Source: Bacteroides propionicigenes
GTDB taxonomy: Bacteria; Bacteroidota; Bacteroidia; Bacteroidales; Bacteroidaceae
DNA: 64,000 nt
NCBI RefSeq assembly: GCF_018390535.1
Contig: NZ_JAHBBW010000004.1
Span: 124,001 to 188,000, forward strand
Direction: 5' to 3'
Shown here: one piece after another, positions 18,508 to 27,351 of the stretch
How the letters are laid out: every line of letters begins with the position of its first letter
Position numbering within the stretch: the first letter of the stretch is position 1
Translations under genes and position numbers: made by a program
Notes under the pieces: model-generated
Told to the model about the DNA's origin: nothing
Databases searched by the model: none
The model's input: only the letters and a program-made list of their open reading frames with translations

Positions 18508-19244
18508 TATTCTTCGCTTTCTTCCGGCTTCATATTGGTATAAACCGTCTGTACATCGTCAAACTCTTCCAGACGTTCCACCATTTTATCGATAGTTTCA
18601 CGATGTTCCGGCTCAACATCCTTCAAGTCATTTGCGATATAGGTAAATTCACCGCCGACGTCCTCAAATCCACCTTCTTCCAAGTGTTTCTGGATAGCTG
18701 CATAGCTTTTCGGGTCGCCATAGATGGTGATTGTGCCTTCTTCTTCATCCTCTTCATAATCTTCGTCAATGTCGAAGTCAATCATATCAAGAATGAACTC
18801 TTCCATATCCATTCCGTCTTTCTTCTTGAAAGTAAACACACATTTATGGTCGAACAAGAAAGCCAATGAGCCCATTGTACCCAAGTTTCCGCCAAACTTG
18901 TTGAATACGCTGCGTACATCCGCCACTGTACGAGTGGGATTGTCGGTCAAAGTATCAACGAATACAGCTACACCATGAGGTCCGTATCCTTCATAAGTCA
19001 TGCTCTTGTAGTCACTCTGGTCTTTACCCATTGCGTTTTTGATAGCGCGTTCAATGTTATCCTTCGGCATGTTTTCACGCTTACAAGTAGCGATAACGGA
19101 ACGCAATGTCGGATTGTTTTCCGGCTCAGGCCCTCCGGCTTTCACTGCAATAGCAATTTGTTTACCCAGTCTTGTAAAGGTCTTAGCCATATGACCCCAT
19201 CTTTTCAATTTGGCAGCTTTTCTATATTCAAACGCTCTTCCCAT
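18507..19244 (-). CDS. yebC: YebC/PmpR family protein
   Basis: 245 residues. It begins MGRAFEYRKAAKLKRWGHMA and has the three-domain YebC layout with the signature SVIATCKRENMPKDNIERAI and YEGYGPHGVAVFVDTLTDNP. The family includes DNA-binding regulators and, for some members, ribosome-associated factors that relieve stalling on proline-rich stretches, so the role is not settled. The acidic loop IDEDYEEDEEEG is typical of Bacteroidota members. It is coupled to the TSCPD gene downstream; pheT lies 65 bases further downstream... on the upstream side of the strand order. Confidence 0.94.
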   Translation of the reverse strand: MGRAFEYRKAAKLKRWGHMAKTFTRLGKQIAIAVKAGGPEPENNPTLRSVIATCKRENMPKDNIERAIKNAMGKDQSDYKSMTYEGYGPHGVAVFVDTLTDNPTRTVADVRSVFNKFGGNLGTMGSLAFLFDHKCVFTFKKKDGMDMEEFILDMIDFDIDEDYEEDEEEGTITIYGDPKSYAAIQKHLEEGGFEDVGGEFTYIANDLKDVEPEHRETIDKMVERLEEFDDVQTVYTNMKPEESEE

Positions 19245-19309
19245 TGGAATAAATATTTATGAGTTATAAATTATGAATTATGAGTTATATGAGAATTATA
19301 AAACTTTTT

Positions 19310-21772
19310 TTAACGAAGTTTCGCCCCCAGCTTGTCTTCCAGGTTCTTCACCAGCTTGGACATGATTTTATCAATCATTTTGTCGTTCAACGTCTGATTT
19401 TCATCCTGCAGCAAGAAGCTTACGGCATACGATTTCTTTCCGGCTTCCAGATTCTTGCCTTCATAGACATCGAAGAGAGACACTTCCTTCAGTAGCTTCT
19501 TCTCCGTTTCATAGGCAATTTTCTCAATTTCTGCAAACTGCACTTTCTTGTCAAGCAGTAAAGCGAGATCGCGTTTCACAGCCGGGAACTTGGAAATCTC
19601 GGTATAGTTTACTTTCACGTTCTTAACCGCCTTCATCAACTCTTTCCAGTTCAGGTCGGCATAGTACACTTCATTGTCGATGTCGAACGCTTTCAGTAGT
19701 TTTCTTGTCACCACACCGAATGTGGCCAAACGCTTACCGCCTCTTGTCTGTACGGATAAGGCCGCAGCATATATGTCGTCCGTAAGATTACCTACCACCA
19801 AATCGTGCATCTGCAATCCGAGACGGGCAAATATATTTTCAACATACGCCTTCAATTCATATACGGAGCTATCCTCGTCTTGGTGTGCCCATGAGTTGGA
19901 AACCCTTTTACCGGTAACCCATAAGCCCAGATGATAATCTTCTGAGTAAGGAGCAAGCGCCTTTTCTGGATTACGCTTCTCTTCGTTGAAGTAATAACAG
20001 TTGCCGAATTCAAAGAATCTCAAATCGGCATTCTTACGGTTGGCATTATGAGAGATGCTCTCCAGCCCGCCAAACAGCAAAGACTGACGCATGGCATTCA
20101 AGTCCGCACTAAGCGGGTTCATCAACATCACGAGATTCTTGGAGGGATAAGACTCCAATCCGTCATAATATGCGGCGCGCGTCAGCGAGTTATTCAAAAT
20201 CTCATTGAAACCGCAACCCACCAATTGTTCGGCAACCAGATTTTGTAATCTGTTGGACTTGTCCCATTCGCCTTTCGTTGTCAGGCTGGACTTCAAGGCT
20301 GTCGGAATCTCTACATTATTATAACCGTAAATACGGAGAATATCTTCTATTACATCGCAGTCGCGCTGTACATCCACACGATAAGGCGGAACATCCAGCA
20401 TCAAGCCCTCTGCCGTTTCACTGACAATCTTCATTTCCAGACTTGTCACGATACTCTTTATAGTTTCTACCGGAATAATTTTGCCCACCAATGAATGAAC
20501 CTTCTCATAAGAGAGTTCCACCCTGAAATCTTGGGCAGGAGCGGCGCATACATCCTTTATATCGGAAGAGATAGTTCCGCCGGCAAGTTCCTTCACCATC
20601 ATCGCAGCCAGTTTCAAGCAGTAAAGGGTGGCGTTCGGATCGATACCTCTTTCAAAGCGGAAAGAAGCATCCGTATTCAAACCATGACGACGGGCTGTCT
20701 TACGCACCCAAGTCGGATGGAAATAAGCGCTTTCAAGGAATACATCTTTGGTCGTTTCCGTAGAACCGGAATCCAATCCACCGAATACTCCGGCGATACA
20801 CATTGCCTCTTCTTTGTTGCAAATCATCAGGTCGCGTTCGCTCAGTTTACGCTCTACACCATCTAAAGTGACAAAGGGAGTACCTTCGGGCATAGTCTTC
20901 ACAATTACCTCACCGCCTTTAATCTTGTCGGCATCGAAGCAATGAAGCGGCTGACCGAATGCATGGACGATGTAGTTCGTAATATCCACTACATTATTAA
21001 TAGGACGCAAACCGATGATACGGAGTTTGTTTTGCAACCATTCCGGGCTCTCCTTTACGGTTACACCTTTTACAGTCACCCCGGCATAACGCGGACAGGC
21101 CTCACTGTTTTCCACCGTAACCTTAACATCAAGGTCTTGGTTCTCAACGGCGAAACCATCCACAGACGGTTTCTTCAGAGAAGTAGGCATGCCGTTCTGT
21201 ACCAGATAAGCGTACAAATCGCGAGCCACACCGTAGTGCGAGCAAGCATCGGCGCGGTTGGGAGTAATATCCACTTCCAGCACGTAGTCGCTCTTAATGT
21301 TATAATAGTCTTTGGCAGGTGTGCCCGGCACAGCCGTTTCCGGCAGTACAATGATGCCCGCATGGTCTGTACCGATGCCGATTTCATCTTCCGCACAAAT
21401 CATACCGTTGGACTCTACACCACGAAGTTTTGATTTCTTAATTGTAAAGCATTCATCGCCGTCGTAAAGTTTTGCACCCAAAGTAGCTACTACTACTTTC
21501 TGTCCCGCAGCCACGTTAGGCGCACCGCATACAATCTGTACAGGCTCGCCCTGTCCCAGATTTACAGTAGTGATGTGCATGTGGTCTGAATTAGGATGAG
21601 CTTCGCATGTCAGCACTTCTCCAATGACCAGACCTTCCAGTCCGCCTTTAATGGTTTGCACCTCTTCTACGCTTCCTGTTTCCAATCCTATGGAAGTCAG
21701 TGCAGCGGCGACTTCATCCGGTGTCAAATCGAAATCGACATACTCTTTCAACCAATTATAAGAGATATTCAT
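19310..21772 (-). CDS. pheT: Phenylalanyl-tRNA synthetase beta subunit
   Basis: Charges tRNA-Phe together with PheS, which is not in the window, so the subunits are encoded apart. 820 residues with the complete domain order: N-terminal tRNA-binding (EMAP-like, about 40-155), B3/B4 editing (about 210-390), B5 DNA-binding-like (about 400-480), catalytic-like core (about 490-690) and C-terminal FDX-ACB anticodon domain (FPAVKRDLALLLDKKVQFAE to the end). The CAAAGTTA element near 21808 is the likely -7 box on the minus strand. It is probably co-oriented with yebC downstream but 65 bases apart. Confidence 0.97.
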   Translation of the reverse strand: MNISYNWLKEYVDFDLTPDEVAAALTSIGLETGSVEEVQTIKGGLEGLVIGEVLTCEAHPNSDHMHITTVNLGQGEPVQIVCGAPNVAAGQKVVVATLGAKLYDGDECFTIKKSKLRGVESNGMICAEDEIGIGTDHAGIIVLPETAVPGTPAKDYYNIKSDYVLEVDITPNRADACSHYGVARDLYAYLVQNGMPTSLKKPSVDGFAVENQDLDVKVTVENSEACPRYAGVTVKGVTVKESPEWLQNKLRIIGLRPINNVVDITNYIVHAFGQPLHCFDADKIKGGEVIVKTMPEGTPFVTLDGVERKLSERDLMICNKEEAMCIAGVFGGLDSGSTETTKDVFLESAYFHPTWVRKTARRHGLNTDASFRFERGIDPNATLYCLKLAAMMVKELAGGTISSDIKDVCAAPAQDFRVELSYEKVHSLVGKIIPVETIKSIVTSLEMKIVSETAEGLMLDVPPYRVDVQRDCDVIEDILRIYGYNNVEIPTALKSSLTTKGEWDKSNRLQNLVAEQLVGCGFNEILNNSLTRAAYYDGLESYPSKNLVMLMNPLSADLNAMRQSLLFGGLESISHNANRKNADLRFFEFGNCYYFNEEKRNPEKALAPYSEDYHLGLWVTGKRVSNSWAHQDEDSSVYELKAYVENIFARLGLQMHDLVVGNLTDDIYAAALSVQTRGGKRLATFGVVTRKLLKAFDIDNEVYYADLNWKELMKAVKNVKVNYTEISKFPAVKRDLALLLDKKVQFAEIEKIAYETEKKLLKEVSLFDVYEGKNLEAGKKSYAVSFLLQDENQTLNDKMIDKIMSKLVKNLEDKLGAKLR

Positions 21773-21846
21773 ATCATTATTTTTTTATTGTTTCCAAAAG
21801 TGACCCGCAAAGTTAATAAGTTTTTCCTGTAGAAAGGGAAAAAAAG

Positions 21847-22257
21847 TCAGGAAATCTTCGATAGTATATATTCTTTCACCTGTTCCCATGACTGATTTAC
21901 AAACATATCAGGCATCGGTTCTACCTCTGCATCATCAAAATAGACCATACTTTTCATTGCCATGAAAACAGAACCGTCATTATATTTGGCAGCATAAAAG
22001 TTTAAGATTTCTTCTTATGAATATGAGGAGATTCCTTTAATATGGTCAATGAAGCGATTTCCGCTATTGATTCTCTCAGAAACTAAACCTCACAGTCTAT
22101 TGTACCAAAAAAATCCAAATCAATAGATTTACGATGTCCTAATTGCAAAGCGAGCGCAGTCCCCCCCTACCAATCTAGTATTATTAAGTACCGGCAATTT
22201 TTGCATTTTTTTCAGGAGTTCCAAAGTTGAGGATTCAACTGTTTCCAAGTATAACAT
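21847..22257 (-). pseudogene. Decayed AbiEii/AbiGii-type nucleotidyltransferase toxin
   Basis: Reading the minus strand from ATG at 22257 gives a start typical of the family (MLYLETVESSTLELLKKMQK, then TRLVGG). The frame is lost at a run of seven G (22151-22157 as C on the plus strand), and the next frame continues TALALQLGHRKSIDLDFFG, the expected nucleotidyltransferase core. Further shifts and a stop follow before a recognisable C-terminal piece ending NQSWEQVKEYILSKIS. The middle is shortened, so this is a remnant, not one phase-variable gene. It overlaps the small gene 22235-22516, its usual kind of partner. Confidence 0.75.
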
Positions 22258-22516
22258 CTGAACTTTTTTTAGGAGTTTTCGAAATCGCAGCAATATATGC
22301 CAATGCACGGGGTTCCAAGCATCTTAATTCCTTTACGATTTCTACAATTTGAGGTAAACCATAATATGCTTTAATGAGGTTCCAATCGTTCAATAAACCA
22401 TATTCCAAAACCCTTTTTATCACATATTGTGCATGTACGTCAAAGTCAATATCTTCTTTGCGTACATCCCAAAACAGATGTGGAGAGAATTGTTGTATAT
22501 ATTCATTTGCAGACAT
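22235..22516 (-). CDS. Small DUF6922-like protein, probable partner of an AbiEii-type toxin
   Basis: 93 residues, no signal peptide. The sequence begins MSANEYIQQFSPHLFWDVRK and has helical DVHAQYVIKRVLEYGLLNDW and LPQIVEIVKELRCLEPRALA, a small all-helical protein often found directly upstream of nucleotidyltransferase AbiEii/AbiGii-like genes in Bacteroides (recalled association). Its 3' end overlaps the toxin remnant by 23 bases, as expected for a coupled two-gene module. The CAAAGGTA element at 22538-22545 is a plausible -7 box. The frame is intact although the partner is dead. Confidence 0.7.
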   Translation of the reverse strand: MSANEYIQQFSPHLFWDVRKEDIDFDVHAQYVIKRVLEYGLLNDWNLIKAYYGLPQIVEIVKELRCLEPRALAYIAAISKTPKKSSDVILGNS

Positions 22517-22586
22517 GATACCTATTTCTTTTGTTTACAAAGGTAATATTCTTTTTCCTAAAATCAATATATTAGCCATATAAAAA

Positions 22587-22620
22587 CAGCCGGAATCACT
22601 AAACTAAGCGATTCCGGCTG
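22587..22620 (-). terminator. Rho-independent terminator of the 22655-22876 gene
   Basis: A perfect 11-bp stem CAGCCGGAATC / GATTCCGGCTG with a 12-base loop. On the minus strand it is followed by TTTTTATAT. It ends the small gene whose stop is at 22655. Confidence 0.88.
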
Positions 22621-22654
22621 CGCCTAAAACAAGATAACCGCTGTTACCTGTCAT

Positions 22655-22876
22655 CTAATCCTTCCGTCTGCGAACGACAGAGGGTGCACCAAGCTCTTCC
22701 CGCTCCGTCACTTCGATGTACCCTTCCTGTTCCAATTCAAACAGTGCAGGATACACCCGTAACTTGTCGGCATTGGCATTCCGAATAATATCGTCCACCG
22801 TCACCACTGCATCCACAGCGTCTATATAATTTCTGATTTTCTGCGTATCAATCGCTTTATAATCCATCATACTCAT
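22655..22876 (-). CDS. Small conserved protein, winged-helix-like, unknown function
   Basis: About 73 residues from the ATG at 22876; the open frame extends to a TTG at 22891. The sequence IRNYIDAVDAVVTVDDIIRN, NADKLRVYPALFELEQEGYI, EVTEREELGAPSVVRRRKD reads as a helix-turn-helix with a wing, like the PadR/MarR half-folds, ending in a basic tail. DNA binding is inferred only from this pattern. It is a monocistronic gene with a strong terminator, lying between the end of the capsule operon and the decayed toxin module. Confidence 0.65.
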   Translation of the reverse strand: MSMMDYKAIDTQKIRNYIDAVDAVVTVDDIIRNANADKLRVYPALFELEQEGYIEVTEREELGAPSVVRRRKD

Positions 22877-22891
22877 AAAAGTTCCTTCCAA

Positions 22892-23334
22892 TTATAAATA
22901 CTACATTAAGTGCATTTTGTATGTTTTCGCCGTATTGCACTCCTTTTGACAACCTGCCACCTTAGTTGCATAACTTTTCTTTCACGTATGCGTGTAGGAA
23001 TATACACGTATGACGTTTACTTTTTTTTGATAGTTTTCTCTTCCTGCGCGCGTGGGCGTAAAAGAAAAGTTATGCAACTAAGGTGGCAGGTTGTCAAGCA
23101 AAAGTTCTACTCTACGTTGCTAAAGCTCTATATTAGCATCCTAAAGTGCCACTTTACATACAGTAAACATTCACTGAATTTATTATACACTTTAGTCCTG
23201 TTTTTGACTATGGTAATTAAGAAGCAGAAAAATTTAAGAAAGGGTATATTTTAGATAAATTACTTCCATCCTGACCGTTCAATCTTAACATATTCCCTAA
23301 AATCAATATCCATTTTACACCTTAATATTTATAT
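22892..23334. other. Intergenic region at the 3' end of the capsule operon
   Basis: 443 bases without a convincing gene. It contains the long inverted repeat 22946-23097. Beyond that, 23098-23334 is AT-rich and holds only small hairpins (for example TAAAGTGCCACTTTA near 23143-23157). No clear rho-independent terminator follows the last capsule gene. A 114-codon plus-strand frame (22910-23254) spans the repeat and shows no protein character. Confidence 0.6.
22946..23097. repeat. 152-bp element with 41-bp terminal inverted repeats
   Basis: The arms TTGACAACCTGCCACCTTAG...ACG (22946 to about 22986) and their complement (about 23057-23097) match with a single mismatch. The 70-base middle contains a second small stem (ATGCGTGTA / TACACGTAT). 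This is MITE-like in form; no target duplication or transposase is visible. It may also serve as a terminator for the capsule operon. Confidence 0.75.
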
Positions 23335-24594
23335 TCAGCCAGTACACAAAAAATTATTTATACAATCTAATAAAGCATTACCTCTATTCTGCTCTATCAA
23401 AAAGTTCATTTTTATTCCAGCACTTTCTCCCGCCATTATATCATTTGTACTATCTCCTATCATATAAGACTGCGATAAATCAAGATTCCATTCCCTTGCA
23501 GCTTGTAATATCATTCCAGGTTTAGGTTTCCGACAACCACAAACAATTTTATATTCTTTACGTTCTTCAGGATAACCACTGTCCGGATGATGAGGACAAT
23601 AATAAATAGCATCCAGATAAGCATGTTCTTTGCCCAACAGGGTCTCCAATGTAGCATGTATAGTCTCCAATTCTTCGAGTGTACACATATTACGGGCTAT
23701 CACCGGTTGATTGGTTACAACAATGGCAAGATATCCTTTCTGATTTATTAAACGAATTGCCTCTGCCACACCCGGTATCAGTTCCAATTGTTCCACTCTG
23801 TGCAGGAACTTTACTTCTTTGTTTATCACTCCATCTCTATCCAAAAAGACTGCCGCACGAGGATATTTTTTATTCAAACGAGTTACCTTACCATTAATTA
23901 CATCCCGACAAACTTTTTCATAGCGGTCTGGAGTGCCCATATCTTTTATATATTCAGCAGAAACATAACCATACATAGGCATACCTTCAGCCAAACATTT
24001 AGGAAATACATGTTTCTCAAAATTTGCTTTCTGACCCTTAGGAACATAATCAATTATACGAGGAGAAAGTATGAACAAAGAAGCATTTACCAAATTACGA
24101 CTGATAAATCCTTCAGGATGAGGTTTAATATGTAACTGAACCAATCTATTATCTTTGTTTATTTCTACAATATCTGAATCATAAGGGTGATCGTTAGGAT
24201 GTACAAACAATGTCGCTTCAGAATGATGTTCTTGATGAAATCTCAACATTTCATCTAAAGCAACATCCATTATTGTATCTCCATAAAACATAAAAAAATC
24301 CTCTTTTAATAAATGAGCAATTTCAGGCATAGCACCAGCTGTCCCTAAAGGGTATTGCTCAATATAATATGTAATAGTAACTCCCCATTTAGCGCCATTA
24401 CCAAAATAGTCCTTGATAACCTCACCTAAATATCCTATTACAAATATAAAATCTGTAAAACCATATCTTTTGGCAAGTTCAACTTGGTATTCCAACACAG
24501 GTTTACCATTAACAGGTATCATAGCCTTAGGAATCTCACTATTAACAGATGCTATACGGGTTCCCTGTCCGCCAGCTATTATTACGACTTTCAT
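23335..24594 (-). CDS. Fused heptose-1-phosphate guanylyltransferase / heptose-1,7-bisphosphate phosphatase (HddC-GmhB)
   Basis: 419 residues in two enzyme halves. Residues 1 to about 235 form a sugar nucleotidyltransferase (MKVVIIAGGQGTRIASVNSE, then PKAMIPVNGKPVLEY, FMFYGDTIMD). Residues about 245-419 form a HAD phosphatase of the GmhB type (VFLDRDGVINKE, nucleophile D252 and acid D254; a zinc-type CPHH...CGC cluster; YMIGDSTNDIMAGESAG). Together with gmhA and hddA just upstream it completes the route from sedoheptulose 7-phosphate to GDP-D-glycero-alpha-D-manno-heptose: phosphatase removes the 7-phosphate, transferase adds GMP. GDP specificity is inferred from the GmhA/HddA context. Last gene of the capsule operon. 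Confidence 0.9.
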   Translation of the reverse strand: MKVVIIAGGQGTRIASVNSEIPKAMIPVNGKPVLEYQVELAKRYGFTDFIFVIGYLGEVIKDYFGNGAKWGVTITYYIEQYPLGTAGAMPEIAHLLKEDFFMFYGDTIMDVALDEMLRFHQEHHSEATLFVHPNDHPYDSDIVEINKDNRLVQLHIKPHPEGFISRNLVNASLFILSPRIIDYVPKGQKANFEKHVFPKCLAEGMPMYGYVSAEYIKDMGTPDRYEKVCRDVINGKVTRLNKKYPRAAVFLDRDGVINKEVKFLHRVEQLELIPGVAEAIRLINQKGYLAIVVTNQPVIARNMCTLEELETIHATLETLLGKEHAYLDAIYYCPHHPDSGYPEERKEYKIVCGCRKPKPGMILQAAREWNLDLSQSYMIGDSTNDIMAGESAGIKMNFLIEQNRGNALLDCINNFLCTG

Positions 24595-24608
24595 TATTAT
24601 ATTTCTGA

Positions 24609-25193
24609 TTAGTTATCAAAAATCGCAGCTTCAACTATCTCACAAATAATATGTCCCAACATAATATGGGCTTCTTGGATTCTTGGAGTATCATCGGATG
24701 GCACAATAAGACTATAATCAGCCATTTCACCCATTTTACCACCGGAATGCCCTGTTAAAGCTATTGTACTTACCCCTTTTTCTTTACACACTTCAAAAGC
24801 ATTAATTATGTTTTGGGAATTACCAGAAGTTGAAATCCCTATCAAGATATCGCCTTTGCATCCCATTCCTGCTATCAAACGGGAATATATCACATCGTAT
24901 GAATAATCATTGGCAACTGCGGTTAAATAAGAAGTATTACAATGCAAAGCCTCTGCTGGCAATCCACGACGATCAATATAAAAGCGCCCTGAAAATTCTG
25001 CTGCTAAATGTTGTGCATCCGCTGCGCTTCCACCATTACCACAAAAATACACTTTACCACCATTTTGAAAACATTCAATAATTATAGCTGAAATTTGTGA
25101 TAATTCTTCCAACAATTCTTTATTTGTTTGTAACAGGCTTATTGATTGCAAATGCTCTTGTATGCGAACTTCTATTAATCTTTGATTGTCCAT
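24609..25193 (-). CDS. gmhA: Sedoheptulose-7-phosphate isomerase
   Basis: 194 residues, SIS-domain isomerase making D-glycero-D-manno-heptose 7-phosphate. The phosphosugar loop CGNGGSAADAQHLAAEFSGR and the second loop LIGISTSGNSQNIINAFE are intact, as are the terminal catalytic residues in AHIMLGHIICEIVE. It overlaps hddA by 19 bases and precedes the fused HddC-GmhB gene by 14 bases. The three therefore act as a heptose cassette within the capsule operon. A second, LPS-related copy elsewhere cannot be excluded. Confidence 0.95.
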   Translation of the reverse strand: MDNQRLIEVRIQEHLQSISLLQTNKELLEELSQISAIIIECFQNGGKVYFCGNGGSAADAQHLAAEFSGRFYIDRRGLPAEALHCNTSYLTAVANDYSYDVIYSRLIAGMGCKGDILIGISTSGNSQNIINAFEVCKEKGVSTIALTGHSGGKMGEMADYSLIVPSDDTPRIQEAHIMLGHIICEIVEAAIFDN

Positions 25194-26212
25194 GTCGTTA
25201 ATCCTTTTTCTACAAATTCCACATTATATATCTTACCATTATATTTCTCTTCCAAGACTTTAGCAACCTTGTATTTTACAATGTCGGGGCAATAGAAAAA
25301 CATAAAGCCACCACCACCGGCACCGGATATTTTTCCACCCAAAGCGCCATGCGATATTGCCGTGTCATAAATTTCATCTATTTCCGAAGTAGAGATGGAT
25401 TTAGCCATTTGCTTTTTATACATCCAGCTATCATTCAGAGCAATTCCTAATTGCCCTAATTCATTTTTAAGTAATAGGTTCTTAATCCGATATGCCTCAC
25501 TCTTCACCTTATGCATAGCTTCAATAGAAGATTCTTTTTTTGCTACCACATCGGCAACTTGTTCTTCTATAATCTTGGCTGATTTTCGACGGGTATCCGT
25601 AAAATACAAAAGCGTATTATGTCCCCATTCATTTAAAACTTCCACATTAATACGTAAGGGATTTACTATCACTTTGTCATCCGCATAAAATTCCATAAAG
25701 TTGACCCCGCCAAAAGTAGCCGCATATTGGTCTTGCTTACCTCCCATCATACATAAATCCTTACGTTCTATATCATAGGCATATTGAGCTATATCATATT
25801 CGCCCAATGGAAGTTTCAACCATTCCTTAAAACTCCCAATTATAGATACAGCAACCGTGGAAGAAGTCCCTAATCCCGAGCCTGAAGGAACATCCATATA
25901 TGTTGTCAGTTCAAAAGACAGAGGCTCCCCTTTGTTGTATTTCTTAACTATTGAATTATATATTCCCCTTTGCAAAAGTAGTTTTCCTTCCAAAGGCAGC
26001 TCACCGACCGCGTCAAGTTCTTCCACAATATTTTCATTAATATGGCGAAAAATAATTTTTCCATTATTTAGTGGTCTAATGGAGGCATACGAATAGAGAT
26101 TCACGGTTACATTCAGTATAGCTCCACCATATAAATCAGAATAGGGAGATACGTCAGTCCCTCCACCGGCAATACCTAACCGGAAAGGGGCTTTGCTACG
26201 ATAAAGTATCAT
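25175..26212 (-). CDS. hddA: D-glycero-D-manno-heptose 7-phosphate kinase (GHMP family)
   Basis: 345 residues, phosphorylates heptose 7-phosphate at C1. GHMP kinase motifs: motif 1 FRLGIAGGGTDVSPY at 10-24, the ATP loop DVPSGSGLGTSSTVAVS at about 107-123, and motif 3 GGKISGAGGGGFMFFY near the C-terminus. The N-terminal GGGTD is characteristic of HddA and of fucose/heptose kinases rather than galactokinases. The neighbours gmhA and HddC-GmhB fix the substrate as heptose. It follows the GT4 gene by 10 bases. Confidence 0.93.
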   Translation of the reverse strand: MILYRSKAPFRLGIAGGGTDVSPYSDLYGGAILNVTVNLYSYASIRPLNNGKIIFRHINENIVEELDAVGELPLEGKLLLQRGIYNSIVKKYNKGEPLSFELTTYMDVPSGSGLGTSSTVAVSIIGSFKEWLKLPLGEYDIAQYAYDIERKDLCMMGGKQDQYAATFGGVNFMEFYADDKVIVNPLRINVEVLNEWGHNTLLYFTDTRRKSAKIIEEQVADVVAKKESSIEAMHKVKSEAYRIKNLLLKNELGQLGIALNDSWMYKKQMAKSISTSEIDEIYDTAISHGALGGKISGAGGGGFMFFYCPDIVKYKVAKVLEEKYNGKIYNVEFVEKGLTTWTIKD

Positions 26213-26222
26213 TATATATTAA

Positions 26223-27347
26223 TTAAACGTTATTCATTAAATCTGTATATATTTTTGTAAGCTCTTTTTTTATTTCGTCCATTACAAAATATTTTAAAAC
26301 TCTTCTTCGTGCATTTTGAGCATATTGATTTCTCATTGAATCATCCGTTAACAATGAATCTATCGCATCTGCCAATAGTCTGCTATTGCCATTTTTGACT
26401 TCAATGCCGGTCTCTCCATTTAAACTTACCCAATTGACGCCCGACCCTGCAATCGTAAAAGTCACTGTCGGACAATAACAATACATCGCTTCCGCCAATA
26501 CCAAGCCAAAAGCCTCATTCTTTGTAAGAGAGGGAAAAGCAAACACATCGGCGGCATAAAAGCAACACTTCAATTCGTCTTGATTGATTCGTCCTAACCA
26601 TTTTATTCTTTCAGACAAGTATGTTCTCTTCAAATCATCCGTCAAAGGACCATTCCCTGCTATGACAAAGACACAATCGGATGTTATAAACCGTTCTGCT
26701 TCCAACAAATGAACAATGCCTTTATACTTAACATGCCTTCCTACAAAAAATACTATTTTTTTATTTTGATATTTTTTCTTCACTGCATCAACATTCTCTG
26801 CTTCACCTTCATCCAACATAAATAAAGAGGGTTCAATTGCACTTGGAAGAACTTTTATTTTAGCCATATATCTACCCAATGGTTTGGATGCGATTCCATA
26901 ATTCGGACTAGTAGTCAATATCAGATTAGCCCTATCAAGTAATTTTCTTTCTATACCTTTTACAAATTGATACAAAAAATTCTGTTCAACAATATCAGAA
27001 TGCCAATGCACAACAAGATGTACGTTTCGTGGCATTAATAGTACCAGAAAAAATGCGATCAACGGATTAGGATAATGAAGATGAATAATATCTGGAGAGT
27101 ATTCTTTCAAAATCGTCTTCAATCTTCGATAATATGATATAGAAATAGGTTGACTGGCTATTTTTCCTAATGTGGCCACCCGTGTTACTTTTATAGTATT
27201 TACGTAGTCTATTTCTGTATTATTTCTTGTATTGAAGCATACAACTTGATGTTCAAACTGAGGCAGGGAGTCCACTATATACTTACTTGTACTTTCAATT
27301 CCTCCATCAACAGGATAATAGAATTTAGCTATATGTAGAATTTTCAT
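26223..27347 (-). CDS. Glycosyltransferase family 4
   Basis: 374 residues, GT-B fold retaining transferase. The N-terminus has a glycine-rich acceptor loop YYPVDGGIESTSKYI. The C-terminal donor domain shows VFFVGRHVKYKGIVHLLEAE and the EX7E-type motif NEAFGLVLAEAMYC. Cytoplasmic or membrane-peripheral, adding one sugar to the lipid-linked capsule repeat. Given the adjacent heptose cassette it is a candidate heptosyltransferase using GDP-heptose, but that is inference from position. The base composition is AT-rich. Confidence 0.88.
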   Translation of the reverse strand: MKILHIAKFYYPVDGGIESTSKYIVDSLPQFEHQVVCFNTRNNTEIDYVNTIKVTRVATLGKIASQPISISYYRRLKTILKEYSPDIIHLHYPNPLIAFFLVLLMPRNVHLVVHWHSDIVEQNFLYQFVKGIERKLLDRANLILTTSPNYGIASKPLGRYMAKIKVLPSAIEPSLFMLDEGEAENVDAVKKKYQNKKIVFFVGRHVKYKGIVHLLEAERFITSDCVFVIAGNGPLTDDLKRTYLSERIKWLGRINQDELKCCFYAADVFAFPSLTKNEAFGLVLAEAMYCYCPTVTFTIAGSGVNWVSLNGETGIEVKNGNSRLLADAIDSLLTDDSMRNQYAQNARRRVLKYFVMDEIKKELTKIYTDLMNNV

Positions 27348-27351
27348 AATA

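Noticed and set aside
22910..23254. 114-codon plus-strand open frame across the long inverted repeat
   Set aside because: Low-complexity, codes through the repeat arms, and has no promoter or protein-like pattern.
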